A DNA stretch of 64,000 nt from Nicotiana tabacum (taxonomy: Eukaryota; Streptophyta; Magnoliopsida; Solanales; Solanaceae): NCBI RefSeq assembly GCF_000715075.1, contig NC_134103.1, positions 55,706,230 to 55,770,229 of the forward strand, in the 5' to 3' direction. The notes under the pieces are model-generated. The model worked only from the letters and a program-made list of their open reading frames with translations, was not told where the DNA came from and did not search any database. The position numbers were made by a program, and so were the translations under genes. Positions 24,901-37,181 of the stretch are shown one piece after another. Positions within the stretch are counted from its first letter, which is position 1. The number at the start of each line of letters is the position of its first letter.

Positions 24901-26626
24901 CTGTATTACCTACCCATTCAAGGACTGGCTCACCCGGAAAATGAAATCTGGCTGCCTTTGCTCGGTAATCAACTGTGGCATAGCAAGCTGCCAACCAGTC
25001 CATGCCCATGATAGCATCAAAATCCATCATCTCTAGCTCAACTAGGTCAGCTGAGGTCTGACGACTACAAATTATCACCGTACAACCTCGGTAAACCCGT
25101 CTAGCAATAATCGATTCTCCGACCGGTGTAGATACCGCAAAAGGATCACTTAGTATTTCAGGCACTATACCAAACTTCCTCGCGACAAATGGGGTAATAT
25201 ACGATAAAGTAGATCCTGGGTCTATTAAAGCATAAGCATCGTGAGAGCAAATGGTTAATATACCTGTCACAACGTCTGGTGAAGACTCCTGGTCCTGTCG
25301 ACCCGCTAAAGCATAGATACGGTTCTGATTACCACCTGAACTGGAACCTCTACCAGCCAAATACTCAGACTCACGCCCTGAAGGATGCACAAACATAGAT
25401 GATCCTGTTGCTGAACTCGCTGGTTGTGCCAATCCCCCAGAATCTCTATTTGGGCAATCTCGCATCATATGCCCCGGACGCCCACATGTATAACAAGCAT
25501 CAGAACCTGCTCGGCATTGGCCCAAGTGTCCTCTACCACAGATGTCACACCGTGGCAGAAATGACCATGCCTACGCAGAACCTCACTGTCACTGCAAACC
25601 CGATGCCTGTGTGCTCTCACATGGTCCTAACTGAGTATAGCGGTCATACCTGTAACCCTGTAACTGAGGTGGCGGAGGCCTAGGTGGCCGTCCAAAGCAC
25701 TGGGTCCTATAACTACCCTGAGATTGCTCCTGAGACCTGGGAAATCTCATCCTCTTACGTTGCCCTTGCTCAGCCATCTCTGTACCCTGCTGCCGATGCC
25801 TACCCCTTTCTATATTCTGGGCGAATGCCTGAATGCAGGAGATATCCATACTATCCTGCAATGCAATGGTGGCACATGCCTCGGTTAACTCTGGGGCTAA
25901 CCCTGCTATAAACCTGTGAATCCTGTCCCGTATCGTAGCAACTATGGATGGTGCATATCTGGCTAATGATTCAAAATGGAGACTATACTCTCGAACACTC
26001 ATATTACCCTGCTTGAGGGCTAGAAACTGATCGACTCGAGCCTGTCGGATCTCCCGCGGTAAGTTCTGGTCAAGGAAGGCATCTGAAAAATTCTCCCAAA
26101 TAGCTGGAGGTGCATCACGTCCCCTGGACCTCTCCCATCCCTCGTACCAAAGGACGGCTATATCTCAGAGTCGAAAAGCTCTTAGCTCAACTGCCTCTTT
26201 CTCCGTGGCATGCATAACATGAAAGATCCTGTAAAGCTGATCTATGAAATCCTGCGGGTCCTCCCTCTGATCTGTCCCCGTGAACTGTGGGGGACTCAAA
26301 GCAATAAACTCTCGGACCCTTGAACTCCCAGACCCCTCAAAAGTTCCTGCACTAGCAGATGCCCTAGCCTGTTGCTGGGTAGCTACCAATTGTGTCAAAA
26401 AATGCACCGCACTTCTCAAGTCCTGATCTGATGGAAGTGGAGGGGGGACTGGTTGTGCGGTATCCCTAGGAATCTCCGCAGTTGGTGGAGGAGCCGGTAA
26501 TGGCTGAGTAGGGGTCTTGCCTTGGGCCTCAGACTGGGCCCCATCTACTGGGGGTACCCTACTGGTCCCCTCACCTGCTACTGTATCTCGCTTCTGGCTA
26601 GCCGTAGTCTTCTTAGTCACCGTCAT
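21983..26626 (-). pseudogene. Element C gag-pol, internal copy a
   Basis: Gag starts MTVTKKTTASQ at 26626 and contains the FTGTDQREDPQDFIDQL core. Two zinc fingers follow at about 25450-25550: [12 protein letters not shown] and [15 protein letters not shown], the second an intact CCHC. The protease is intact at the motif level (ALIDPGST, about 25210-25240). RT has CIDYRQLNK and FIDDILVYS; RNase H has YCDASG; the integrase core has NIDFITGLP, FDRG and the QVERTIQTLED stretch; a chromodomain-like end (EEMTWESEEEM) finishes at about 22190. Lesions: TGA near 26163, a frameshift near 25580, TAG near 24428, TAG near 24034, TGA near 23627 and 23540, and a 304-bp deletion at about 23270 that removes the integrase zinc finger. 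It cannot make integrase. Confidence 0.9.
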
Positions 26627-26821
26627 CTATACATGCAAACACCAACACATAAGTTTAATTCAAATTTCCTATATCTCAGTTCTATAGCACGATTTAGATT
26701 TCAAAGAAAGGTAACCAACTCCTGAATGCCCTGTAGTTCCCTGCTTATATAATGTGGTGCACAACACATATATAAACAAGACCCTACTAGACATGGCTTG
26801 TAGACTCCCTAGAACAGAACT

Positions 26822-26833
26822 GCTCTAATACCA
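26822..26833 (-). promoter_or_regulatory. Primer-binding site of element C, copy a (mutated)
   Basis: The plus strand reads gctctaatacca, one base off the gctctgatacca seen at 34612-34623. Confidence 0.8.
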
Positions 26834-26837
26834 AGTT

Positions 26838-29371
26838 TGTCACGCCCCGAACCTAGGAGCGAGACCAGCACCCGTTGCCTCACCTAACCTGGCGTACCAA
26901 ATTGCGACTAAGGGACTCTGAACATATAATTTCATACTTTGGGCATGGGGCCGCCTTGCAAGGCAATTTGCGAAGCAAAATATAAAACTGAATGGAAACT
27001 AGCACTAACTAAACATCAATATAAAGCTAGGCCGACAAGGCCGTCATAGCTACTACAACTGACAAACCACAAAATTATACATACCAGGCCTACAAACCCA
27101 ACATACTGCACTAACCAATAGGATATGTCTACAAGCCTCTACTGATAGATGCATTATGATCAGAACAGTGCCCCGACCTACCCATAACATATATACAGAT
27201 ATACATAAGATGTACACAAAACTCTAGACCTGGCAACTCCGAAAGACGTGGAGCTTACCGATCAAGCTGAACTCGGGAAACACCTACTGAGGAGGTCTAC
27301 CCGTCTGTCTGTCTGAACCTGCATGCATGAAATGCAGCGCCCCCAGAAAAGGGACGTTAGTACGAAATAATGTACCGAGTATGTAAGACAATAAAATAAC
27401 TAAGAGCTGAAACTGAACTGATAATATGATAAATGAAATTAAGTGGGAGTCAAAGATGATCTGGAGATATACTTACCTGCTGATACTGACTCAACTCTCT
27501 CAATATAGTAAGTAAAATAAATGTTCGGCCCTATAGGGCTCAGAACGTGTAACTGCTCCACCGTAGTATGCTCGCTCATAGGCGTTCGGCCATACTAGGC
27601 TCTGTATCTTGGCCATTCTAGGCTCGCTCATAGGTGCTCGGCCATAGTAGGCTTGGTATATAACTTACCATGTGATCAGAGGTCGCCCAATAGGGGCCTG
27701 CCCACCGATTATAGCAAATACTATAATATTGTGTATATATATATATAGACCCTCTGCTCTCTTGACTGAATAAAGACAAAACTAAACTGAATATGAAGTC
27801 TCGATAAGGAATAATATTGTAACTTATGAGACTAGAATAATGTGAATAAATTCATGAATACAAACTTCTCTTTATGTCTCATTATTAACACATATAGCTA
27901 CGAGATCATGCCAAAATAAAGGAAGGGCTTAGCCTTAACATACCTTATCACAATATTTCCAATCACCAAGTTGAACTCACCTCTTCGCACCTTAATCTAA
28001 AAGAATGATAATAATGTTATCGTTAAGTTACGAAAGGTACAACTATCGCACAACGAACGACAAGCTTATTTTGTACTAAAACGGGCAGCATCTCCCCTAT
28101 AATCCTTACTTCCTCCAAATTCAAGATAACACCAACAATACAAGAACAGAACAATAACAACATATATACACCATTTTCCAGTCCTATATACGCCATCAAA
28201 TACTACAAATCAGCCCAACACACCCCAATCTCTTCATATACAAAATTACCACCGTAGTAGTGTCAAACGACCTGAAAATGTTATGACGAACGACCAGCCC
28301 ACCACCCTACATTTATATGGTGTTTATACACCCCATTACTCCTCCAAAACTCCACAAAATAGTAGTAAAATACGCAGCCCAACAGCAATACAAAACAGTC
28401 CACAAAACAGTCTGCTACAAGTGAATAACTCGAACTCACGGCTTCCGATCACCGTCCCGTGAGTTCTTACAAGTATAGAACGACTTACCATGAATTTACA
28501 GCAGAAAAAATGGATGAAAGATAGCAGTAAACTCACCTTATTTGTTGAATAACTCAGCTCCTATCTTGATTCTTCAAACTCTAGGTTTTACCTCCAATTA
28601 GAACTTGAAAGGGAGAGAAAATCAATTAGGGTTTGTGGGAAATATTTGGGAGGATTTTTGCGGAGCTTATGTCTGGTTATTATGCTCTATTTTAAGTCTA
28701 ATATATGAAGAAAATAGGCCTTTAAAAGGCCTCTTTGGATGACCCGAAATGCCCCATTTTTGGGCTCTCATTTAAGCAAGTAGGTGACACACCTACTTGT
28801 CACTTAGCAGCTTGCGTAGTATCGCAAAAATGCCCATATCTCTCTACTCCGATGTCGTATTGACAAACGGTTTAATGCGTTGGAAAATAGACTCATAGAT
28901 ATTTAATTTAATGGGTTTAACTCCCCATAACTTTTAGCATATTGGGAGAAAATTGCAGTTACATTTTACCCAAAGTTTAAGTAAAACTTATGAATGTAAC
29001 TTGTGATGACTTTCATCGACTTTTTTTCCACAACTCGCTTGACTTCAAAACATAACACACGGATGTCATACGACTAATATAAATCATAACATAATCTCCT
29101 TATCATATTAAGCACCCTAGTCTCACCCCAAAGGTACATGTTATAACATTCCCAACTTGTCGACTTTCGAAGAAACATTGTTTTCTTCAATTGCTTTAGC
29201 TTCTGAACCGTCCAACCCTCTTTGTACTTGTTGTTCATGATCTTCAATATTTGCAAACTCCGAGGTAACATGATTAACTTACTTTATATACTTTTAAATA
29301 TTATCTCATTTTTGGTCCTACATTAGTTTGCTTACGATGCAGTTTTATGTACGAAAATATAGGGTGTAACG
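26838..29371 (-). mobile_element. LTR C2 (shared middle LTR)
   Basis: 2534 bp, serving at once as 3' LTR of copy b and 5' LTR of copy a. It ends GTAACG where CA is expected. A 13-base loss (near 27715) distinguishes it from C1 and C3. From about 27,970 to 28,675 it is almost identical to C3. Confidence 0.9.
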
Positions 29372-32300
29372 TCATTCCCCCCTTGGGAACATTCATCCTC
29401 GAATGTTTACTCTTAGAGACTTTGGAAAATTTTGCCAAAGTATCCTTCGTACAGTAGGTTAAAACCAACCTGCACGTAGCCAGAAAACATACTATGCATG
29501 CCACACATGGCCAATGTTTATAAATAGCAACACTTTGCCTCACCGACCGTAAATCATAAATACTAAAAGTGAAAAATAAAAGCTTACCTGATGACCTGCT
29601 AGCCTGAATAGAGCTGTGTTGTAGCATCCCATCTCGAGCCATATCTTCAGTTTGAAATAGGTGGGGGTATTTAGACTTCATTTCTTCCTCCGATTCCCAC
29701 GTCATCTCTTCTACATTCTTGCTCCTCCATAAAACCTTCACGGAAGCTACCTCCTTCTTTCGTAGATTGCGGATTTGTCGGTCTAGGATGGCAACTGGAA
29801 TTTCCTCGTATGACAAGTCCTCTGTAATCTGTACATCATCCGTGGGCACCACTCGGGTAGGATCGCCAATGCACTTCCGTAGCATAGATACATGAAAAAC
29901 CGGATGGACAGACTCCAATTCTGAGGGCAACTCTAACTCATAAGCTACTTGGCCCACTCTCTGAATGATCCTATAAGGCCCAATATACCGTGGGCTAAGC
30001 TTGCCTTTCTTGCCAAACCTCATCACGCCCTTCATAGGTGATACCTTTAAGAATACCCAGTCATTAATCCTGAACTCTAAGTCTCGTCGCCGCATGTCAG
30101 AATATGACTTCTGATGACTCTGAGCTGTCAACAGTCGCTCCCGGATAAGCTTTACTTTCTCTATGGCCTGTTGAACCAGGTCTGGCCCATGTAACCCAGA
30201 TTCTCCAACATCAAACCACCCTATAGGAGATCTGCACTTACGCCCATACAAAGCCTTGTACGGAGCCATCTGGATACTGGAGTGGTAACTGTTATTATAT
30301 GCAAACTCGATAAGAGGTAGATGTTCATCCCAACTTCTTTTAAAATCCAACACATATACTCGTAACATATCCTCGAGCGTCTGAATTGTGCGCTCGGCTT
30401 GTCCATCAGTCTGTGGATGAAAAGTTGTGCTGAGATTCACCTGAGTCCCTAGACCTCTCTGAAATGACCTCCAAAAATGTGCTGTAAACTGAGCCCCACG
30501 GTCAGATATAATAGAAACTGGTACTCCGTGTAGCCGCACTATCTCCTTAATATATAACTTTGCATAATCTTCTGCTGTATATGTAGATCTGACCGGTAGG
30601 AAGTGAGCTGATTTCGTGAGCCTATCGACTATCACCCAAATGGAATCGAACTTACGATTAGATCGAGGTAAACCCGTGATAAAGTCTATGTTTATAGCCT
30701 CCCATTTCCACGTCAGGATCTCTATAGTCTGCATTAGCCCTCCGGGCTTCTGGTGCTCTACCTTCAGTAGCTGGCAACTAGTACATTGGGCGACAAACTC
30801 AGCAATGTTCTTCTTCATGTCGTTCCACCAGTACACATCCTTAATGTCATGATACATCTTCGTCGACCCAGGATGGATGGAATACCATGAATAATGTGCC
30901 TCTGACATAATCCTGTCTCGTAGCCCTGCTACATCTGGAACACACAAATGACCCCTATATCTGAGAACCCCATCTCCCTTGAGCTCTAACAATGGCTTCT
31001 TCTGCTGCGGAACTCGCTCTCTCAACTCGACCAACTCTGGGTCCTCGTACTGCCTTTCCTTGACTTCAGCTATGAGGGATGATTTTGCAGTGTTTTGGAG
31101 TACAACTCAACCATCCTCAGAATCTACTAACCGAACCCCCAAACAAGCCAATTGATGAATCTCTCTAGTTAATTGTCTTTTCTCGGCCTCTACATGTGCT
31201 AAGCTACCCATAGATCGGCGACTTAAGGCATCTGCTACAACATTAGCTTTCCCTGGATGGTAGAGAATGTTAACATCATAATCTTTCAATAACTCAAGCC
31301 ATCGCTTCTGTCGCAAATTCAACTCTTTCTGCTTGAAGATATATTGTAGGCTTTTATGATCTGAAAATACATCAACATGAACACCATATAAATAATGCAG
31401 CCATATCTTATGTGCATGGACAACCGCAGCTAACTCGAGGTCATGGGTCGGATAATTTCTCTCGTGCTTCCTCAACTGCCTTGAAGCATACGTAATTACC
31501 TTCCCATGTTGCATCAGGACACATCCTAACCCGACACCTCATGCATCACAATACATGGCATAACCCTCTAGACCCTCTAGAAGTGTTAGAACTGGCGCTG
31601 AGGTCAACCTGTTCTTAAGTTCTTGGAAACTCTGCTCGCAAGCCTCCGTCCATTGAAACTTAGTTTCTTTCTGCGTCAACTTCGTCAATGGTGCCGAAAG
31701 CGAGGAAAAACCCTCTACGAACATCCGGTAGTATCCTGCTAAGCCTAGAAAGCTACGAACCTCTGTCGGAGTGGTAGGTCTAGGCCAAGATTTCACGGCC
31801 TCAATATTCTGAGTGTCTACCTTTATACCTTCATCTGATACAATATACCCCAAGAATACTACAGACTTCAACAAGAACTCACATTTAGAAAACTTAGCAT
31901 ACAACTTATGATCACTGAGGGTTTGGAGTACCGCTCGCAGGTTGTCCGCATTCTCATCCTCTGAACGGGAATAAACCAGAATATCATCAATAAATACTAT
32001 CACAAACAGATCTAAAAATGGCCGGAATAGGCTATTCATCAAGTCCATAAATACGGCGGGTGCATTAGTCAACCCGAAAGACATGACAAGGAACTCGAAG
32101 TGGCCATATCGGGTCCTAAAGGCTGTCTTCGGAATATCTTTTTCCCGAACTCTGACCTGGTGGTACCCCAACCTCAAATCTATCTTTGAAAAGCATCTAG
32201 CCCCTGCAATTGATCAAACAAGTCATCGATCCTTGGAAGTGGATACTTATTCTTAATAGTTACCTTGTTCAGCTGCCTATAATCGATACACATCCTCAGC

Positions 32301-34416
32301 GAGTCATCTTTCTTCCGCACAAATAGTACCGGTGCACCCCAAGGTGAGGTACTAGGCCTGATGTAACCTTTCTCCGACAAATCTTTTAACTGCTCCTTCA
32401 ACTCCTTCAATTTGGCAGGTGTCATTCTATACGGAGGGACGAATATTGGTTGAGTTCCTGGAAGCAAATCGATACTAAAATCAATCTCTCGCTCTGGAGG
32501 AATACCTGGAAGCTCATCTGGAAATACATCTGCATACTCCTTGACTACGGGAATAGACTGAAGTGTAGGTATCTCAGCATCTGCATCTCCAACTCACACA
32601 ATATGATAAATGTACCCTTTTGCGATCATTTTCCTCGCCTTCAGATAGGAAATAAACCTACCTCTGGGTGTTGCTGTATTACCTACCCATTCAAGGATTG
32701 GCTCACCCGAAAAATGAAATCTGGCTGCCTTTGCTCGGCAATCAACTGTGGCATAGCAAGCTGCCAACAAGTCCACGCCCATGATAGCATCAAAATCCAT
32801 CATCTCTATCTCAACTAGGTCAGCTGAGGTCTAACAACTACAAATTGTCACCGTACAACCTCGGTAAACCTGTCTAGCAATAATCGATTCTCCGACAGGT
32901 GTAGATACCGCAAAAGGATCACTTAGTAGTTCAGGCACTATACCAAACTTCCTCGCGACAAATGGGGTAATATACGATAAAGTAGATCTTGGATCTATCA
33001 AACCATAAGCATCGTGAGAGCAAATGGTCAATATACCTGTCACAATGTCTGGTGAAGCTTCCTGGTCCTGTCGACCTGCTAAAGCATAGATACGGTTCTG
33101 ATTACCACCTGAACTGGAACCTCTACCTCTGCCTCGACCTCTACCAGCCGAAGACTGAGACTCACGCCCTGAAGGATGCACAGACATAGATGATCCTGTT
33201 GTTGAACTCGCTGGTTGTGCCATTCCCCTAGAATCTCTATTTGGGAAATCTCGCATCATATGCCCCAGACGCCCACATGTATAACAAGCATCAGAACCTG
33301 CTCGGCATTGGCCCAAGTGTCCTCTACCACAGATGTCACACCGCAGCGGAAATGACCATGTCTGCCTTGAACCTCGTTGTCGTTGCAAAACTGACACCCG
33401 TGAGCTCTCACCTGGTCCTGACTGATTATAGCGGTCATACATGTAACCCTATAACTGAGGTGGCGGAGGCCTAGGTGGTCGTTCGAAGTACTGGGTCCTA
33501 TAACTACCCTAAGATTGCTCCTGAGACCTGGAAAGTCTCATCCTCTTACGTTGCCCTTGCTCAGCCCTCTCTGTACCCTGCTACCGATGCCTACCCCTTT
33601 CTATATTTTGGGCGAATGCCTGAATCCGGGAGATATCCATACTATCTTGCAATGCAGCGGTGGCACATGCCTCGGTTAACTCTGGGGCTAACCCTGCTAT
33701 AAACCTGTGAATCCTGTCCCGCATAGTTGAAACTATGGATGGTGCATATCTGGCCAATGATTCAAAATGGAGACTATACTCTCGAACACTCATATTACCC
33801 TGCTTGAGGGCTAGAAACAGATCGACTCGAGCCTGTCAGATCTCCCGCGGTAAGTACTGGTCAAGGAAGGCATCTAAAAAATTCTCCCAAATAGCTGGAG
33901 GTGCATCACGTCCCCTGGACCTCTCCCATCCCTCGTACCAAAGGACGGCTATATCTCGAAGTCGAAAAGCTGCTAGCTCAACTGCCTCTTTCTATGTGGC
34001 ATGCATAACATGAAAGATCCTGTGAAGCTGATCTATGAAATCCTGCGGGTCCTCCCTCTGATCTGTCCCCGTGAACTTTGGGGGACTCAAAGCAATAAAC
34101 TCTCGGACCCTTGAACTCCCAGACCCCACAAAAGTTCCTGCACTAGATGATGCCCTAGCCTGATGCTGGGTAGCTACCAACTGTGTCAACAAATGCACCG
34201 CACTTCTCAAGTCCTGATCTAATGGAAGTGGAGGGGAACTGGTTGTGCGGTATCCCTAGGAATCTCCGCAGTTGGTGGAGGAGCCGGTAATGGCTGAGTA
34301 GGGGTCTCGCCTTGGGCCTCAGACTGGGCCCCATCTACTGGGGGTAACTTGCTGGTCCCCTCACCTGCTACTGTATCTTTCCTCTGGCTAGCCCTAGTCT
34401 TCCTAGTCACCGTCAT
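29372..34416 (-). pseudogene. Element C gag-pol, internal copy b (integrase region intact)
   Basis: Same order as copy a, with different damage. Gag (from 34416) has a frameshift near 34230 and stops near 34000, 33838, 33580, 33510 and 33450. The second zinc knuckle ends MMRDFP (last Cys to Phe), and the protease motif is DPRS instead of DPGS. Stops follow near 32834 and 32595. A one-base loss in a C run near 32203 shifts RT, and TGA interrupts RNase H at about 31536 (after MYCDA). From 31034 down to the C terminus there is one long frame with a complete integrase: H2C2 finger (CTSCQ), NIDFITGLP, ISDRG and HPQTDGQAERT, then a chromodomain-like end (NVEEMTWESEEEM). That frame runs on through the purine tract into LTR C2 to 29301. 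Confidence 0.9.
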
Positions 34417-34611
34417 CTATGCATGCAAACACCAACACATAAGTTTAATTCAAATTTCCTATAACTCAGTTCTATAGCACGATTTAGATTTCAAAGAAGG
34501 GTAACCAACTCCTAAATGCCCTGTAGTTACCTGCTTATATAATGTGGTGCACAACACATCTATAAACAAGACCCTACTAGATACAGCTTGTAGACTCCCT
34601 AGGACAGAACT

Positions 34612-34623
34612 GCTCTGATACCA
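34612..34623 (-). promoter_or_regulatory. Primer-binding site of element C, copy b
   Basis: The plus strand reads gctctgatacca; minus strand TGGTATCAGAGC, initiator-Met type, four bases from LTR C3. Confidence 0.9.
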
Positions 34624-34627
34624 AGTT

Positions 34628-37176
34628 TTTCATGCCCTGAACCTAGGAGCGAGACCAGCACCCGGTGCCTCACCTAACCTGGCATACCAAATTGCAACTA
34701 AGAGACTCTGAACATATAATGTCATACTTTGGCCATGGGACCACCTTGCAAGACAATTTGCGAAGCAAAATATAAAACTGAATGGAAACTAGCGCTAACT
34801 AAACATCAATATAAACCTAGGCCGACTAGGCCGTCATAGCTACTACAGCTGACAAACCACCAAATTATACATACCAGGCCTACAAACCCAACATACTGCA
34901 CTAACAAATAGGATATGTCTACAAGCCTCAACTGATTGATGTACTGTGATCGGAACAGGGCCCCGACCTACCCATAACATATATACAGATATACATAAGA
35001 TGTACATAAAACTCTAGACCTGGCATCTCCGAAAGACGTGGAGCTTACCGATCAGGCTAAACTCGGGAAACACCTACTGAGGAGGTCTACCCGTCTGTCT
35101 GTCTGAACCTGCACGCATAAAATACAGCGCCCCTAGAAAAGGAACGTCAGTACGAAATAATGTACCGAGTGTGTAAGGCAATAAAATAACTGAAAGATGA
35201 AACTGAACTGATAATATGATAACTAAAATTAAGTATGAGTCAAAGATGATCTGGAGATATACTTACCTGCTGATACTGACTCAACTCTCTCAATATAGTA
35301 AGTAAAATAAATGTCCGGCCCTATAGGGCTCAGAACATGTAACTGCTCTGCCGTAGTATGCTCGCTCATAGGTGCTCGGCCATACTAGGCTCTGTATCTT
35401 GGCCATTCTGGGCTTGTTCATAGGCTCTTAGCTACAATAGGCTTGGTATATAACTTACCATCTGATCATAGGTTGCCCAATAGGGGCCTGCCCACCGATT
35501 ATAGCTAGATGGTGGTGCAAATACTATAATACTGTATATATATATATATATAAACCCTCTGCTCTCTTGAGTGAATAAAGACAAAACTAAACTGAATATG
35601 AAGTCTCGATAAGGAATAATATTGTAACTTATGAGACTATAATAATGTGAATAAATTCATGAATACAAACTTCTCTTTATGTCTCATTATTAACACATGT
35701 AGCTACGAGATCATGCCAAAATAAAGGAAGGGCTTAGCCTTAACATACCTTATCACAATCTTTCCAATCACCAAGTTGAACTCACCTCTTCGCACCTTAA
35801 TCTAAAAGAATGATAATAATGTTATCGTTAAGTTACGAAAGGTACAACTATCGCACAACGAACGACAAGCTTATTTTGTACTAAAACGGGCAGCATCTCC
35901 CCTATAATCCTTACTTCCTCCAAATTCAAGATAACACCAACAATACAAGAACAGAACAATAACAACATATATACACCATTTTCCAGTCCTATATACGCCA
36001 TCAAATACTACAAATCAGCCCAACACACCCCAATCTCTTCATATACAAAATTACCACCGTAGTAGTGTCAAACGACCTGAAAATGTTATGACGAACGACC
36101 AGCCCACCACCCTACATTTATATGGTGTTTATACACCCCATTACTCCTCCAAAACTCCACAAAATAGTAGTAAAATACGCAGCCCAACAGCAACACAAAA
36201 CAGTCCACAAAACAGTCTGCTACAAGTGAATAACTCGAACTCACGGCTTCCGATCACCGTCCCGTGAGTTCTTACAAGTATAGAACGACTTACCATGAAT
36301 TTACAGCAGAAGAAATGGATGAAAGATAGCAGTAAACTCACCTTATTTGTTGAATAACTCAGCTCCTATCTTGATTCTTCAAACTCTAGGTTTTACCTCC
36401 AATTAGAACTTGAAAGGGAGAGAAAATCAATTAGGGTTTGTGGGAAATATTTGGGAGGATTTTTGCGGAGCTTATGTCTTGTTATTATGCTCTATTTTAA
36501 GTCTAATATATGAAGAAAATAGGCCTTTAAAAGGCCTCTTTGGACGACCCGAAATGCCCCATTTTTGGGCTCTCATTTAAGCAAGTAGGTGACACACCTA
36601 CTTGTCACCTAGCAGCTTGCGCAGTATCGCAAAAATGCCCATATCTCTCTACTCCGATGTCGTATTGACAAACGGTTTAATGCGTTGGAAAATAGACTCA
36701 TAGATATTGAATTTTATGGGTGGAACACCCCATAACTCTAAGCATATTGGGATAAAATTGCAGTTACATTTGACCCAAAGTTTGAGTAAAACTTATGAAT
36801 GTAACTTGTGATGACTTTCATCGACTATTTTTCCACAACTCGCTTGACTTCAAAACATAACACACGGATGTCATACGACTAATATAAATCATAACATAAT
36901 CTCCTTATCATGTTAAGAACCCTAGTCTCACCCCAAAGGTACATGTTATAACATTCCCAACTTGTCGACTTTTGACGAAACATTGTTTTCTTCAATTGCT
37001 TTAGCTTCTGAACCGTCTAACCCTCTTTGTACTTGTTGTCCATGATCTTCAATATTTGTAACCTAAGAGGTAACATGATTAACTTACTTTATATACTTTT
37101 AAATATTTTCTCATTTTTGGTCCTACATTAGTTTGCTTACGACGCATTTTTACGTACGGAAATATAGGGTGAAACA
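34628..37176 (-). mobile_element. LTR C3 (5' outer LTR)
   Basis: 2549 bp. The inner terminus is mutated (TTTTCATGCCC where C2 has TGTCACGCCCC). The outer end GAAACA is followed by the AGACT target duplication. Confidence 0.9.
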
Positions 37177-37181
37177 AGACT
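37177..37181. repeat. Target-site duplication of element C, right copy
   Basis: The plus strand agact (minus AGTCT) pairs with gggct at 19353-19357 after two transitions. Confidence 0.7.

Larger units (their letters stand above)
19358..37176 (-). mobile_element. Element C array: LTR-internal-LTR-internal-LTR chromovirus, nested in gag of B
   Basis: Minus orientation. Three LTRs (19358-21901, 26838-29371, 34628-37176) alternate with two internal regions (21902-26837 and 29372-34627). Each internal region has its own primer site and purine tract. Only the outer ends carry a target duplication, so this is one integrated unit rather than two separate insertions. Possible routes are unequal crossover between LTRs of sister copies or integration of a tandem DNA form. 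Protein motifs and a C-terminal chromodomain-like end place it in Ty3/gypsy chromoviruses (Tekay/Del-like). Confidence 0.9.

Noticed and set aside
24677..25911. Plus-strand frames of 67-119 codons across element C (also 32450-33702)
   Set aside because: They lie antisense to clearly recognisable gag-pol and shift with it; shadows.
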